Assembly: GCF_016124325.1 (NCBI RefSeq) | Contig: NZ_WGNY01000015.1 | Span: forward strand, 1-64,000 | Direction: 5' to 3' | Length of the DNA stretch: 64,000 nucleotides | Source: Phenylobacterium sp. | Lineage (GTDB): Bacteria; Pseudomonadota; Alphaproteobacteria; Caulobacterales; Caulobacteraceae | In this document: positions 51,054-59,678 of the stretch, piece after piece | Position numbering within the stretch: position 1 is the stretch's first letter | Layout: every line of letters begins with the position of its first letter | Program-made: the position numbers and the translations under genes | Notes under the pieces: generated by a model | Databases searched by the model: none | What the model saw: the letters and a program-made list of their open reading frames with translations, nothing else | Told to the model about the DNA's origin: nothing

Positions 51054-52406
51054 TCAGGCCGCCGCCTTCTTCACGGCGCCGGCGATCTCGCGAACCACCT
51101 GGTTGACGAGCGTTTCGTCGTCGCCTTCGGCCATGATGCGGATCAGGGGCTCGGTGCCCGAGGCGCGGACCACCAGCCGGCCCGAGCCGTTCAGGCGCTG
51201 CTCGGCGTCGGCCAGCACCGCCTTGACCTGGTCGCTCTCCAGCGGCTTCCCGCCCGAGAAGCGCACGTTCTCCAGCTTCTGCGGCACCGGCTCGAACTGG
51301 CGGGCGACGGCGCTCATGGGCTGGTCCGACTGCTTCAGGACGGCCAGCACCTGCAGCGCGGCCAGCAGGCCGTCGCCGGTGGTGGAGAAGTCGGACAGGA
51401 TCACGTGGCCCGACTGCTCGCCGCCCAGGTTGAACCCGCCCTCGCGCATGCGCGCCATGACGTAGCGGTCGCCCACCTGGGTACGCTCCAGCCGGAGGTC
51501 GCGGGCGGCCAGGAACCGCTCCAGGCCCAGATTGGACATCACGGTGGCGACGACGCCGCCGCCGCGAAGCCGCTCGCGCCGCGACCAGTCGCCGGCGATG
51601 AGGGCCATGATCTGATCGCCGTCCACGATGTGGCCCTGTTCGTCGCAGATCAGGACGCGGTCGGCGTCGCCATCGAGCGCGATGCCGATGTCGGCGCGAT
51701 AGTCGCGCACGGCTTTCTGCATGGTTTCGGGATGGGTCGAGCCGCAATCCTCGTTGACGTTGAAGCCGTTGGGCGAGACGCCGACCGGAATGACCTCGGC
51801 GCCCAGCTCGTGCAGCGCCATCGGAGCGACCTTGTAGGCCGCGCCGTTCGCGCAATCGATGACGATGCGCATGCCGGACAGGTTCATGCGCCGCGGGAAG
51901 GTGGCCTTGGCGATCTCGATATAGCGCGCCTGGCAGTCGTCGATGCGCTGGGCGCGACCGAGCTCGCGCGGCGAGGCGAGGTTCTGGTCCAGGCCCTCGC
52001 CCATCCGGGCCTCGATCTCCAGCTCCTGCTCGTCCGAGAGCTTGTAGCCGTCGGGGCCGAACAGCTTGATGCCGTTGTCCTCGAACCCGTTGTGCGAGGC
52101 CGAGATCATCACCCCCAGGTCGGCGCGCAGCGAGCGCGTCATCATGGCCACCCCCGGCGTCGGCAGGGGCCCGAAGATGCGCACATCCATGCCCACGCTG
52201 GTGAAGCCGGCGACCAGGGCGGGCTCGATCATGTAGCCCGACAGCCGCGTGTCCTTGCCGATGACCACCAGATGGCGGCGCTCGTCCTTCGACATGAACA
52301 TCTTGCCGGCCGCCATGCCCACGCGCAGCGCCACCTCCGCCGTCATAGGATGGCGGTTGGCCTGCCCGCGGATGCCGTCGGTGCCGAAATAAGCGCGCTT
52401 GCTCAT
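51054..52406 (-). CDS. glmM: Phosphoglucosamine mutase
   Basis: A 450-residue enzyme that converts glucosamine 6-phosphate to glucosamine 1-phosphate for UDP-GlcNAc. The phosphoserine is Ser104 in [12 protein letters not shown]; the metal loop [11 protein letters not shown], the GGEQSGH sugar loop and the C-terminal [11 protein letters not shown] are present. It is divergent from glmS, which makes its substrate. Confidence 0.96.
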   Translation of the reverse strand: MSKRAYFGTDGIRGQANRHPMTAEVALRVGMAAGKMFMSKDERRHLVVIGKDTRLSGYMIEPALVAGFTSVGMDVRIFGPLPTPGVAMMTRSLRADLGVMISASHNGFEDNGIKLFGPDGYKLSDEQELEIEARMGEGLDQNLASPRELGRAQRIDDCQARYIEIAKATFPRRMNLSGMRIVIDCANGAAYKVAPMALHELGAEVIPVGVSPNGFNVNEDCGSTHPETMQKAVRDYRADIGIALDGDADRVLICDEQGHIVDGDQIMALIAGDWSRRERLRGGGVVATVMSNLGLERFLAARDLRLERTQVGDRYVMARMREGGFNLGGEQSGHVILSDFSTTGDGLLAALQVLAVLKQSDQPMSAVARQFEPVPQKLENVRFSGGKPLESDQVKAVLADAEQRLNGSGRLVVRASGTEPLIRIMAEGDDETLVNQVVREIAGAVKKAAA

Positions 52407-52539
52407 GCCGTTGTCGTCCAGAAACGTTCGGAAACTGAGATTTAGTCGACGGGAGCCCCGTCGATGCTAAAGCCGCCCTTCGTGGCGGAACCAAGGATTC
52501 GCCAGCGATTCGGCTTAGCACAAAGGAAGCCTGCGCCAC

Positions 52540-54354
52540 ATGTGCGGCATAATCGGCATCGTCGGGACCGTCTCCGTCCAGGAACGGCTGATCGAGAGCC
52601 TCAAGCGCCTGGAATACCGTGGCTATGACTCGGCCGGCGTGGCGGGCTTCACCAAGCAGGGCGTCGAGCGCCGCCGCGCGGCCGGCAAGCTCAAGAACCT
52701 GGAAGCCGTGCTGGCGAAGGATCCGCTCCGCGCCACCGTGGGCATCGGCCACACGCGCTGGGCCACGCACGGCCCGCCGACCGAGGGCAACGCCCACCCG
52801 CACCGCGCCGGCCGCGTCACCCTGGTGCACAACGGCATCATCGAGAACTTCGCCGAGCTGAAGGCCGCCCTGGCCGCCAGGGGCCGCACGTTCTCGACCG
52901 ACACCGACACCGAGGTCGTCGCCCAGCTCCTCGACCAGGAGCTGGAGACCAAGCCGCCGCTCGAAGCCTTCAAGGCCACGCTCGACCAGCTCCGCGGCGC
53001 CTTCGCCCTGGTGGTGATGATCGACGGCGAGGAGGGCATGATCCTGGGCGCGCGCCGAGGCCCGCCGCTGGTGGTGGGCTATGGCGACGGCGAGATGTTC
53101 CTGGGCTCGGACGCCCTCGGCCTCGGCCCCTTCACCAACCGCATCGCCTATCTCGAAGACGGCGATTTCGTCGCCATCGACCACGCGACGGCGCGCATCT
53201 TCGACGACGCGGGCCACCCCGTGGAACGCGCGGTCCAGACCGTGGCCCAATCGGCGACGCTGATGGAGAAGGGCAACTACCGGCACTTCATGGAAAAGGA
53301 GATCCATGACCAGCCGGACGCCTGCCAGCATACGCTGTCGGCCTATATCGATCCGGTCTCGACGCGGTTCGCCCCGCCGTCCGGCCTCGACCTCTCGGCG
53401 TTCGACCGCATCCAGATCGTAGCCTGCGGCACCGCCAGCTACGCCGGGCAGATCGCCCGCTACGCCTTCGAGCGGCTCGCGGGCCTGCCCTGCGACGTCG
53501 AGGTGGCCTCGGAGTTCCGCTATCGCGAGCCGGCGGTGGGTCCGAAGACCCTGGCCGTGGCGGTCTCGCAGTCAGGCGAGACGGCCGATACGCTGGCGGC
53601 GCTGCGCTGGTGCAAGGCCCAGGGGCTGACGACCGCGGCCCTGGTGAACGTCCACGGCTCCACCATGGCCCGGGAGGCCGACCTGCTGCTGCCGACCCAC
53701 GCCGGGCCGGAGATCGGCGTGGCCTCCACCAAGGCGTTCACCAGCCAGGTTGCGGCCCTGACCGCGCTGGCCGCCACCGCCGCGCGCCAGCGGGGCCGGA
53801 TCGACGCGGCCGAGGAGGCGCGCGTCGCGCGGATGCTCCTGGAGGCGCCGCGCCTGATCGCCGAGGCCAACGCCGCCGAGGATCATATCCGCACCCTGGC
53901 GCCCGAGCTCGCGCGGGCTCGCGACGTGCTCTACCTGGGCCGGGGCGCCATGTTCCCGCTGGCCCTGGAAGGCGCGCTGAAACTCAAGGAAATCAGCTAC
54001 ATCCATGCCGAGGGCTATGCGGCGGGCGAACTGAAGCACGGGCCCATTGCGCTGATCGACGAGGCCACGCCGGTGATCGTCATCGCGCCGTCCGACGACC
54101 TGTTCGAGAAGACCATCTCCAACATGAGCGAGGTCGCCGCCCGCGGCGGGCCGATCGTGCTGATCACCGACGCCGAAGGCGCCCGCCACGCGCCGGAGGG
54201 CGCCCGAGTGATCGTCGGGCCGACCTGCGATCCGCTGGTCGCTCCGCTGGTCTACGCGCCCCCCATCCAGCTGCTCGCCTATTACGTGGCGGTGCAGAAG
54301 GGCGCCGACGTCGACCAGCCGCGGAACCTCGCCAAGTCGGTGACGGTCGAATAG
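52540..54354 (+). CDS. glmS: Glutamine--fructose-6-phosphate aminotransferase
   Basis: A 604-residue enzyme that makes glucosamine 6-phosphate. Cys2 after the initiator Met is the glutaminase nucleophile (MCGIIGIVG), followed by YRGYDSAGV and HTRWATHG. The C-terminal half has two SIS domains (ACGTASYAG, VSQSGETADT, GRGAMFPLALEGALKLKE) and the terminal PRNLAKSVTVE. The 133-bp gap shared with glmM holds two GATTC sites (52496-52500 and 52507-52511). No riboswitch-like ribozyme is seen. Confidence 0.97.
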   Translation: MCGIIGIVGTVSVQERLIESLKRLEYRGYDSAGVAGFTKQGVERRRAAGKLKNLEAVLAKDPLRATVGIGHTRWATHGPPTEGNAHPHRAGRVTLVHNGIIENFAELKAALAARGRTFSTDTDTEVVAQLLDQELETKPPLEAFKATLDQLRGAFALVVMIDGEEGMILGARRGPPLVVGYGDGEMFLGSDALGLGPFTNRIAYLEDGDFVAIDHATARIFDDAGHPVERAVQTVAQSATLMEKGNYRHFMEKEIHDQPDACQHTLSAYIDPVSTRFAPPSGLDLSAFDRIQIVACGTASYAGQIARYAFERLAGLPCDVEVASEFRYREPAVGPKTLAVAVSQSGETADTLAALRWCKAQGLTTAALVNVHGSTMAREADLLLPTHAGPEIGVASTKAFTSQVAALTALAATAARQRGRIDAAEEARVARMLLEAPRLIAEANAAEDHIRTLAPELARARDVLYLGRGAMFPLALEGALKLKEISYIHAEGYAAGELKHGPIALIDEATPVIVIAPSDDLFEKTISNMSEVAARGGPIVLITDAEGARHAPEGARVIVGPTCDPLVAPLVYAPPIQLLAYYVAVQKGADVDQPRNLAKSVTVE

Positions 54355-54362
54355 GGGCGCGC

Positions 54363-54399
54363 CCAAACGAAAACGGCCGCCCCGATCGGGGCGGCCGTT
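54363..54399 (-). terminator. Terminator of the small lipoprotein gene
   Basis: A perfect 12-bp stem, AACGGCCGCCCC-GATC-GGGGCGGCCGTT (54372-54399). Read on the minus strand it is followed by TTTCGTTTGG, so it best terminates the lipoprotein transcript. On the plus strand it would also stall glmS transcripts but lacks a T-run. Confidence 0.8.
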
Positions 54400-54421
54400 C
54401 GTAACGTCGCTGATGTGCGAC

Positions 54422-54664
54422 TTACTTCTTTTCGGGCTCGGAAGCCATCGCGCCGGCGTCGGCGGCGGGCGCGGCCGCATCGGCGGCCGGAGCAGCAGCG
54501 TCGGCGGCCGGAGCGGCGGCGTCAGCCGGCGGAGCAGCAGCGTCGGCAGCCGGGGCCTCAGCGGCCGGGGCTTCAGCCGGAGCGGCTTCTTCTTTCTTTT
54601 GGCAGGCAGCCAGGCTCAAAGCCAGGACGCCCGCGGCAGCGACGGTCAGAATGCGAAGCTTCAT
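54422..54664 (-). CDS. Small Ala/Pro-rich lipoprotein
   Basis: An 80-residue protein. The signal MKLRILTVAAAGVLALSLAAC has the lipobox LAAC (Cys21). After KKEE the rest is a string of AAAPAAD-type heptads ending in GAMASEPEKK. The heptads are encoded by tandem 21-24 bp units, a candidate for length variation. Proteins like this are common in Caulobacterales, and their role is unknown; an outer membrane or cell wall spacer is plausible. Confidence 0.82.
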   Translation of the reverse strand: MKLRILTVAAAGVLALSLAACQKKEEAAPAEAPAAEAPAADAAAPPADAAAPAADAAAPAADAAAPAADAGAMASEPEKK

Positions 54665-54822
54665 TTGAGTTGGCTCCCCTTGGGGTGAATCCCCCGACGA
54701 GCGCGACCCTACACAACTTCGTGCGATCTCAAAATCGTGATCGTGCGGCGGGACCGAAAAAATGTCGCGCGCCCCGAGCAGAACGCATTAGGGGAGACGG
54801 GGGCGGCGGGTCGGAGGCGTTG

Positions 54823-55692
54823 ATGGGTAAGCGCGTGAGGAAGGCGGTCCTGCCGGTGGCGGGCCTTGGCACCCGGGTCCTGCCCGGCGCGAAGACGACG
54901 CCCAAGAACCTTCTCAACGTCGTGGACCGGCCGATCCTCAGCTATGTCGTCGAGGAGGCGCGCGCCGCCGGGATCGAGCACATCGTGTTCATCGTCGGGC
55001 GCGGCCAGTCGGCGATCGAGGACTATTTCGACGCCAGCCCCGAGATCGAGCAGGCGCTGGCCGCCAAGGGCAAAACCGACATCCTGGCCGACGTCCGCCG
55101 CGACCTGCCCGAGCCGGGGCAGATGAGCTTCGTACGCCAGATGGCGCCCCTGGGCCTGGGCCACGCGATCTGGTGCGCCCGCCACATCGTGGGCGACGAG
55201 CCTTTCGCCGTCATGCTGCCGGACATGCTGATGGCCGCCGACCCGCCGGCGCTCGCCCAGGCCGTGGCGGCCTACGAGCAGGTGGGCGGCAACGTCGTCG
55301 TCGTCGAGCCGGCCCCGGAGGGCGAGGCCCACAAATACGGGATCGTCGCGCTGGACGGCCGCGAAGGACGCCTCAATCGCATGACCGGCATGGTGGAGAA
55401 GCCGCCGCCGGGGACCGAGCCCTCGAACCTGTTCATCTCCGGCCGCTACATCCTGCAGCCCGAGATCTTCGAGATCCTCGAGACCCAGGAGCGCGGCGCG
55501 GGCGGCGAGATCCAGCTCACCGACGGCATGTTCAAGATGATGCAGACCCAGGCCTTCCACGCGCTGGAGTACGACGGGACCACCTACGACTGCGGCGACA
55601 AGATCGGCCTCCTGCGGGCCAACCTCGCCTTCGCCCTGGCGCGGCCCGACCTGGCCGACGCGACCCGCAAGGCGATCGCGGAGCTCCTGTAG
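54823..55692 (+). CDS. galU: UTP--glucose-1-phosphate uridylyltransferase
   Basis: A 289-residue nucleotidyltransferase making UDP-glucose. The opening KAVLPVAGLGTRVLPGAKT, the PKNLLNVVDRPILSYVVEEA segment (usually PKEMLPVVDKP), the uracil-binding LGLGHAIWCAR, the metal Asp in VMLPDML and GLMxEKP-like GMVEKPPPG are visible. UDP-glucose is the substrate of the Ugd encoded at 43.6 kb. The downstream epimerase gene is 9 bp away. Confidence 0.95.
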   Translation: MGKRVRKAVLPVAGLGTRVLPGAKTTPKNLLNVVDRPILSYVVEEARAAGIEHIVFIVGRGQSAIEDYFDASPEIEQALAAKGKTDILADVRRDLPEPGQMSFVRQMAPLGLGHAIWCARHIVGDEPFAVMLPDMLMAADPPALAQAVAAYEQVGGNVVVVEPAPEGEAHKYGIVALDGREGRLNRMTGMVEKPPPGTEPSNLFISGRYILQPEIFEILETQERGAGGEIQLTDGMFKMMQTQAFHALEYDGTTYDCGDKIGLLRANLAFALARPDLADATRKAIAELL

Positions 55693-55701
55693 GGGGCGCC
55701 G

Positions 55702-56565
55702 TTGCGGCTCCTGATCTTCGGCTACGGCTATTCCGGCAGGACCCTGGCCCGGCGCCTGGCCGCGGAGGGCTGGACCGTCGCGGCCACGCACCGGCGCGCC
55801 GACGGCGCCGCGGCCATCGCCGCGGACGGCTTTGAGCCCATCGGGGCGGACGACCGGCCCGCCCTGGCCGCCGCGCTGTCGCAGACCCGGGCCCTGCTGG
55901 TCACCGCCCCGCCTGGGGCCGACGGCTGCCCCGGGCTGAACGCCCTGGTCCCAGCCATGGCCCAGGCGCGGGCCTTCCCCGACTGGACGGGCTATCTTTC
56001 CACCACCGGCGTCTACGGCGACCGCCGCGGCGGATGGGTGAACGAACGCAGCCGGCTGGCGGCCCAGTCGGTCGAGGGCGCGCGGCGGGTGGGCGCCGAG
56101 CGCGATTGGCTGGACGTGGGCCGGGGCATGGGCCTGACGGTGGCGATCTTCCGGCTTCCAGGCATCTACGGCCCCGGCCGCTCGGCCTTCGACCGGCTGC
56201 GCGCCGGCCGCGCCCAGCGTATCGCCGCCCCCGGGCAGGTGTTCTCGCGCATCCACGTGGACGACCTCGCCGCCGGGCTCGCGGCCTCGCTCGCCCGTCC
56301 AAGGGCGGGTGGAATCTACAACCTCTGCGACGACGAGCCGGCCCCCAACTCGGACGTGATCGCCCATGCCGCGGGCCTGCTGGGCATGACGCCGCCGCCG
56401 GAAACGCCGCTGTCGGCGGCCAACCTCTCGCCCGCGGCGCTGCGCTTCTACGCCGAGAGCAAGCGCGTCTCGAACGCGCTGGCCAAGGCCGAGCTGGGCT
56501 GGCGGCCGGCCTTCCCCACCTACCGCGAGGGCCTGCGCGCGATCCTGGCGGCCGAGAGAGCCTGA
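55702..56565 (+). CDS. NAD-dependent epimerase/dehydratase-like protein (YeeZ type)
   Basis: A 287-residue extended SDR. The nucleotide site is IFGYGYSGRTLARRL, with the GYLSTTGVYGDRRGGWVNE stretch where the active site lies, and IFRLPGIYGPGRSAFDRL and FSRIHVDDLAAGL typical of the family. The usual YxxxK is not obvious, so catalysis may be altered. The start is TTG at 55702, 9 bp after galU. Substrate unknown. Confidence 0.82.
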   Translation: MRLLIFGYGYSGRTLARRLAAEGWTVAATHRRADGAAAIAADGFEPIGADDRPALAAALSQTRALLVTAPPGADGCPGLNALVPAMAQARAFPDWTGYLSTTGVYGDRRGGWVNERSRLAAQSVEGARRVGAERDWLDVGRGMGLTVAIFRLPGIYGPGRSAFDRLRAGRAQRIAAPGQVFSRIHVDDLAAGLAASLARPRAGGIYNLCDDEPAPNSDVIAHAAGLLGMTPPPETPLSAANLSPAALRFYAESKRVSNALAKAELGWRPAFPTYREGLRAILAAERA

Positions 56566-56569
56566 GGCG

Positions 56570-57202
56570 CTAGGCCTCGGGCGGCGGGCCGCGGCCCGGA
56601 AAGCCCGGCGCCTGCCAGCCGAACACGATGGCCCCGGCGCGCAGGGCGAAGGCGACCACGAAGCCGGCGAGGCCGGACGCCAGCGCCGACAGCCCCAGCG
56701 CGTCGAGGCCCACGAACACCGCCGCGCCCAGCAGCGCCGGGGTGATGTAAAGCTCGCGCCGCAACAGCACCGAGGGCTCTCCGGCCAGCACGTCGCGGAT
56801 CACGCCCCCGAAGGCGGCGGTGAGCACGCCCATCACCACCGCGGAGAAGGGCGGCACGCCCAGGGACGACGCCTTGAGCGCGCCGACGACCGCGTAGGCG
56901 GCCATGCCGATGGCGTCCAGCCAGAGCAGCAGGCGGTCGCGCGTGCGCCCCCAGCCGAAGATCCAGATCGCCAGCGCGGCGACGAGGCAGACGGCGACGT
57001 AGCCCGGACGTCCCACCCAGAAAACCGGCGCGCCGATCAGCAGGTCGCGCAGCGTGCCGCCGCCGACGCCGGTGACGGCGGCGAAGAAGCCGAAGGTGAT
57101 GATGTCGTGCTTCTTGCGCGCGGCCCCCAGCGCCCCGGACGCCCCGAACACCGCCACCGCGGCGTAGTCGAGGCCCGTGAGCGTGGCGGCGAGCGCGTCC
57201 AT
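56570..57202 (-). CDS. Trimeric intracellular cation channel family protein (YicG-like)
   Basis: A 210-residue membrane protein with about seven transmembrane helices, of the UPF0126/TRIC family: FGASGALGAARKKHDIITFG, VTGVGGGTLRDLLIG and the repeated VLTAAFGGVIRDVLAGEPS show the internal two-fold repeat and its GGGxxRD loops. Bacterial relatives conduct cations. The ATG at 57202 is preferred to a TTG just before it. It is divergent from ftsY across a repeat element. Confidence 0.88.
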   Translation of the reverse strand: MDALAATLTGLDYAAVAVFGASGALGAARKKHDIITFGFFAAVTGVGGGTLRDLLIGAPVFWVGRPGYVAVCLVAALAIWIFGWGRTRDRLLLWLDAIGMAAYAVVGALKASSLGVPPFSAVVMGVLTAAFGGVIRDVLAGEPSVLLRRELYITPALLGAAVFVGLDALGLSALASGLAGFVVAFALRAGAIVFGWQAPGFPGRGPPPEA

Positions 57203-57209
57203 CAAGGTC

Positions 57210-57328
57210 CTAGAGCCCGTCAGGGTGAAGTGGATGCCGGTTCACCCGCCCGGACGGGCTCTCATCCCTTGAAGATAGAGCCTTCTCGTCCGGATCAGGT
57301 GATTCCACCTGGTCCCGGAAGGCTCTAG
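57210..57328. repeat. CIR-like intergenic element, family C copy 2 (119 bp)
   Basis: Same length and ends (CTAG) as the copy at 28142-28260. The left stem AGAGCCCGTC/GACGGGCTCT is intact. The right hairpin has arms CCGGATCAGGTG (57290-57301) and CACCTGGTCCCGG with two changes, and GATTC (57301-57305) is kept at the tip. It fills the promoter gap between the channel gene and ftsY. Confidence 0.88.
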
Positions 57329-57376
57329 TGCGGCCGGACGTGACGGCGCGCAAGCGAACAGCTAGAAGCCGGCTCG

Positions 57377-58321
57377 ATGTCAGAACCCAAACGCGGCTGG
57401 TTCCAGCGCCTCAAAGAGGGGCTCACCAAATCCTCGAAGCAGATGGGAGACCAGATCTCCCAGGTCTTCGTGGCCAAGGAGCCGCTGGACCAGGCCAAGC
57501 TCGACGAGCTCGAGGAGATGCTGATCGAGGCCGATCTCGGCCCGCATTCGGCCGCCCGGATCACCGAACGCTTCGCCAGCGAGAAGTTCGGCAAGGACGT
57601 CGACGAGGCCGAGATCCGCGAGGCGCTCTCGACCGCCATCGGCGAGGAGCTTTCCGAGCGGCAGGGGGTGTTCGATCCGCTCTCCGGCCCCAGGCCCTAC
57701 ATCGTGCTGTTCATCGGCGTGAACGGCTCGGGCAAGACCACGACCCTCGGCAAGGTCGCCACCGACCTGAGGCGGCGGGGCGCCCGCGTGCTGGTGGTGG
57801 CCGGCGACACCTTCCGCGCCGCGGCCGTCGAGCAGCTGAAGGTGTGGGCCGACCGCGCCGGCGCCGACTTCATGGGCCGCCCGACGGGCTCCGACGCGGC
57901 AGGCCTGGCGTTCGACGCCGTGCAGCGGGCGAAGGACGAAGGCTACGACGTGGTGCTGATCGACACCGCCGGCCGGCTTCAGAACAAGCAGGGGCTGATG
58001 GACGAACTGCTCAAGATCATCCGCGTGGTGAAGAAGCTGGATCCCGAGGCGCCGCACGAGACGCTGCTGGTGCTCGACGCCACGGTGGGGCGCAATGCGC
58101 TGGCCCAGGAGAACATCTTCGGCAACCAGATCGGCGTCTCGGGCATCGTGATGACCAAGCTGGACGGCACCGCCCGCGGCGGCGTTCTGGTGCCGGTGGC
58201 CCAGGCCTCTGACTCGCCGATCAAGCTGGTGGGCGTGGGCGAAGGCGTCGACGACCTGCAGGCGTTCGACGCGCGCGCCTTCGCCCGCTCGCTCGTCGGA
58301 CTCGAGGAGGCTTCAGCGTGA
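57377..58321 (+). CDS. ftsY: Signal recognition particle receptor FtsY
   Basis: A 314-residue GTPase that docks SRP-ribosome complexes at the membrane. The N domain is at about residues 10-90. The G domain shows GVNGSGKTTTLGK (G1), DTFRAAAVEQL, DTAGRLQNKQGLMDEL (G3) and TKLDGTARGG (G4). The acidic N-terminal extension of enterobacterial FtsY is absent, as usual in alphaproteobacteria. Its end overlaps the yciB start by 4 bp. Confidence 0.97.
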   Translation: MSEPKRGWFQRLKEGLTKSSKQMGDQISQVFVAKEPLDQAKLDELEEMLIEADLGPHSAARITERFASEKFGKDVDEAEIREALSTAIGEELSERQGVFDPLSGPRPYIVLFIGVNGSGKTTTLGKVATDLRRRGARVLVVAGDTFRAAAVEQLKVWADRAGADFMGRPTGSDAAGLAFDAVQRAKDEGYDVVLIDTAGRLQNKQGLMDELLKIIRVVKKLDPEAPHETLLVLDATVGRNALAQENIFGNQIGVSGIVMTKLDGTARGGVLVPVAQASDSPIKLVGVGEGVDDLQAFDARAFARSLVGLEEASA

Positions 58322-58911
58322 GCGAGAAGAAGCCGGGGTGGCTGCGGTACGCCATCGATTTCTCGGCGCCGCTGTCGCTGCTGCTCACCTACTTCCTGGG
58401 CGGGCGCGACTTCATGCTGGCGACCGGCGTCTCGATCGCCGTGGCGCTGGCGGCCCTGGTGGTCAGCCTGATCGTCGAGCGCCGGCTGGCCTGGATCCCG
58501 CTGATCATCATGGTGGTCGGCATCGTGTTCGGCGGGCTGACGCTGCTCTTCAAGGCCGACTGGATCCTGAAGATCCGCCCGACCATCATGAACTACACCC
58601 TGGCCGCCATCTTCTTCGGCGGCGTCCTCATGAAGAAGAACCCGATCAAGGCGGTGCTGGGCTGGGCGATCGACATTCCGGTCGAGGCCTGGCGGAAGCT
58701 GGAGATCCGCTACGCCTGGTGGTCGCTCGTCCTGGGGACGGCCAACCTGGGGGTCTGGCTGTTCCTGTCGGAAGGAACCTGGGTGACCTGGGACACCATC
58801 GGCATCCGCGTGCTCTCGGCGGGGTTCGGCATCGCCCAGATGCCCCTGCTGATGAAGTACATGAAGGCCGACGAAATCCCGCCGCCGCCGATGCCGCCGC
58901 CGACCGAATAG
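58318..58911 (+). CDS. yciB: Inner membrane septation protein YciB (IspZ)
   Basis: A 197-residue membrane protein with five or six transmembrane helices. YFLGGRDFMLATGVSIAVAL, RRLAWIPLIIM, KIRPTIMNYTLAAIFFGGVL and RYAWWSLVLGTANLGVWLFL match the IspZ/YciB family, linked to septation and envelope synthesis. The start is GTG 58318, inside the ftsY stop region, so it is coupled to ftsY. Confidence 0.93.
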   Translation: MSEKKPGWLRYAIDFSAPLSLLLTYFLGGRDFMLATGVSIAVALAALVVSLIVERRLAWIPLIIMVVGIVFGGLTLLFKADWILKIRPTIMNYTLAAIFFGGVLMKKNPIKAVLGWAIDIPVEAWRKLEIRYAWWSLVLGTANLGVWLFLSEGTWVTWDTIGIRVLSAGFGIAQMPLLMKYMKADEIPPPPMPPPTE

Positions 58912-58914
58912 GAC

Positions 58915-59109
58915 TCAGCGCTTGGGGAAGACGACGGCGCCGGGCCGCAGGTGGGGGCTGGCGAGCCGCCCATAGTCGGCCTCGGGAAGCCCGTTGACGA
59001 TCAGGTCCAGGATTCGGGCCCCGTCGACCCCGCGCGGCGGCGCGTCGCCATAGAGGCTGCGCCAGAGCGCCGCGGCCTCCTCGTACAGCCGATCGTCCCG
59101 CCCGCTCAT
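58915..59109 (-). CDS. Small hypothetical protein
   Basis: A 64-residue protein (MSGRDDRLYEEAAALWRSL and on, ending GAVVFPKR). It begins with a charged helix and ends in a basic tail; no signal or membrane segment. The start at 59109 is preferred; a GTG at 59130 is possible. It is convergent with yciB. Function unknown. Confidence 0.6.
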   Translation of the reverse strand: MSGRDDRLYEEAAALWRSLYGDAPPRGVDGARILDLIVNGLPEADYGRLASPHLRPGAVVFPKR

Positions 59110-59207
59110 ATGTTGGCCGCCCTGGATCACGACACAGAAACTGCGGACGGCGTAGAGTGTTCCCGGCTAATTTACCGTTAATATTCGCCTTTCAGGCGAG
59201 CCGGCGG

Positions 59208-59465
59208 CTAGACGCGGATGTCGATGAGCGAGCCCGGCCGCAGAATCTTGCGCGGCGCGTCGGCCGGCGCCGCGGTCTGGACCGTCGGCGTGGCGGGCGC
59301 GGCCTGGGCGGTTTCGACCGGCGCCGGGCTCGCGGCCGGGCCGGCCTTGCCGAGGGCGGCGAAGAACGCCCGCTGGGCGGCCAGCTTGCCGGCGTCACGG
59401 TCCTGAGGCGTCTGGACCTGGCCGGCCGGGACCTGGGGCGAAGCTGTCGGGCGGATCGGGGTCAC
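59208..59465 (-). CDS. Hypothetical protein with CtrA-like upstream motifs
   Basis: An 85-residue protein. A helix with KLAAQRAFFAALGKAG is followed by an Ala/Pro linker and the end PRKILRPGSLIDIRV, which looks like a conserved anchor motif. I choose GTG 59465 as start (MTPIRPTASP) because a CtrA-like TTAACCAT motif lies 16-23 bp upstream. Longer starts would run through it. Function unknown. Confidence 0.6.
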   Translation of the reverse strand: MTPIRPTASPQVPAGQVQTPQDRDAGKLAAQRAFFAALGKAGPAASPAPVETAQAAPATPTVQTAAPADAPRKILRPGSLIDIRV

Positions 59466-59480
59466 GGGATCGGCGCAAAC

Positions 59481-59531
59481 ATGGTTAACGGGCCGCCCCA
59501 AACTGGCGGCTGGTCGTCAACGGCGGGTTAA
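59481..59531 (-). promoter_or_regulatory. Candidate CtrA binding sites
   Basis: On the minus strand TTAACCAT (59481-59488) is the CtrA half-site type, and TTAA-CCCGCCG-TTGA (59517-59531) fits the full TTAA-N7-TTAA site except for one base. Both lie upstream of the hypothetical gene at 59208-59465. CtrA itself is not encoded in this window. Confidence 0.5.
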
Positions 59532-59540
59532 CGCCGCCGC

Positions 59541-59675
59541 CTACTTGCGGGACAGCTCCTCGTACCGCCGCCGCCAGCGCCGCGCATGGGCCAGGGCGGC
59601 GACGATCATGCCCGCGAACACCACGCCGGTGATCGCGAACGCCGGGACGATGAAGGCGGCGTACTTGCCCAGCAC
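59541..59675 (-). CDS. ccmD: Haem exporter protein CcmD
   Basis: A 44-residue membrane protein. One transmembrane helix (AAFIVPAFAITGVVFAG) begins after a short N-terminus and is followed by a basic tail HARRWRRRYEELSRK, the normal CcmD layout. The start is GTG 59675, three bases after the ccmC stop. CcmD helps release haem-loaded CcmE from the CcmABC complex. It is too short for most gene callers. ccmE is not seen downstream. Confidence 0.88.
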   Translation of the reverse strand: MLGKYAAFIVPAFAITGVVFAGMIVAALAHARRWRRRYEELSRK

Positions 59676-59678
59676 CCG

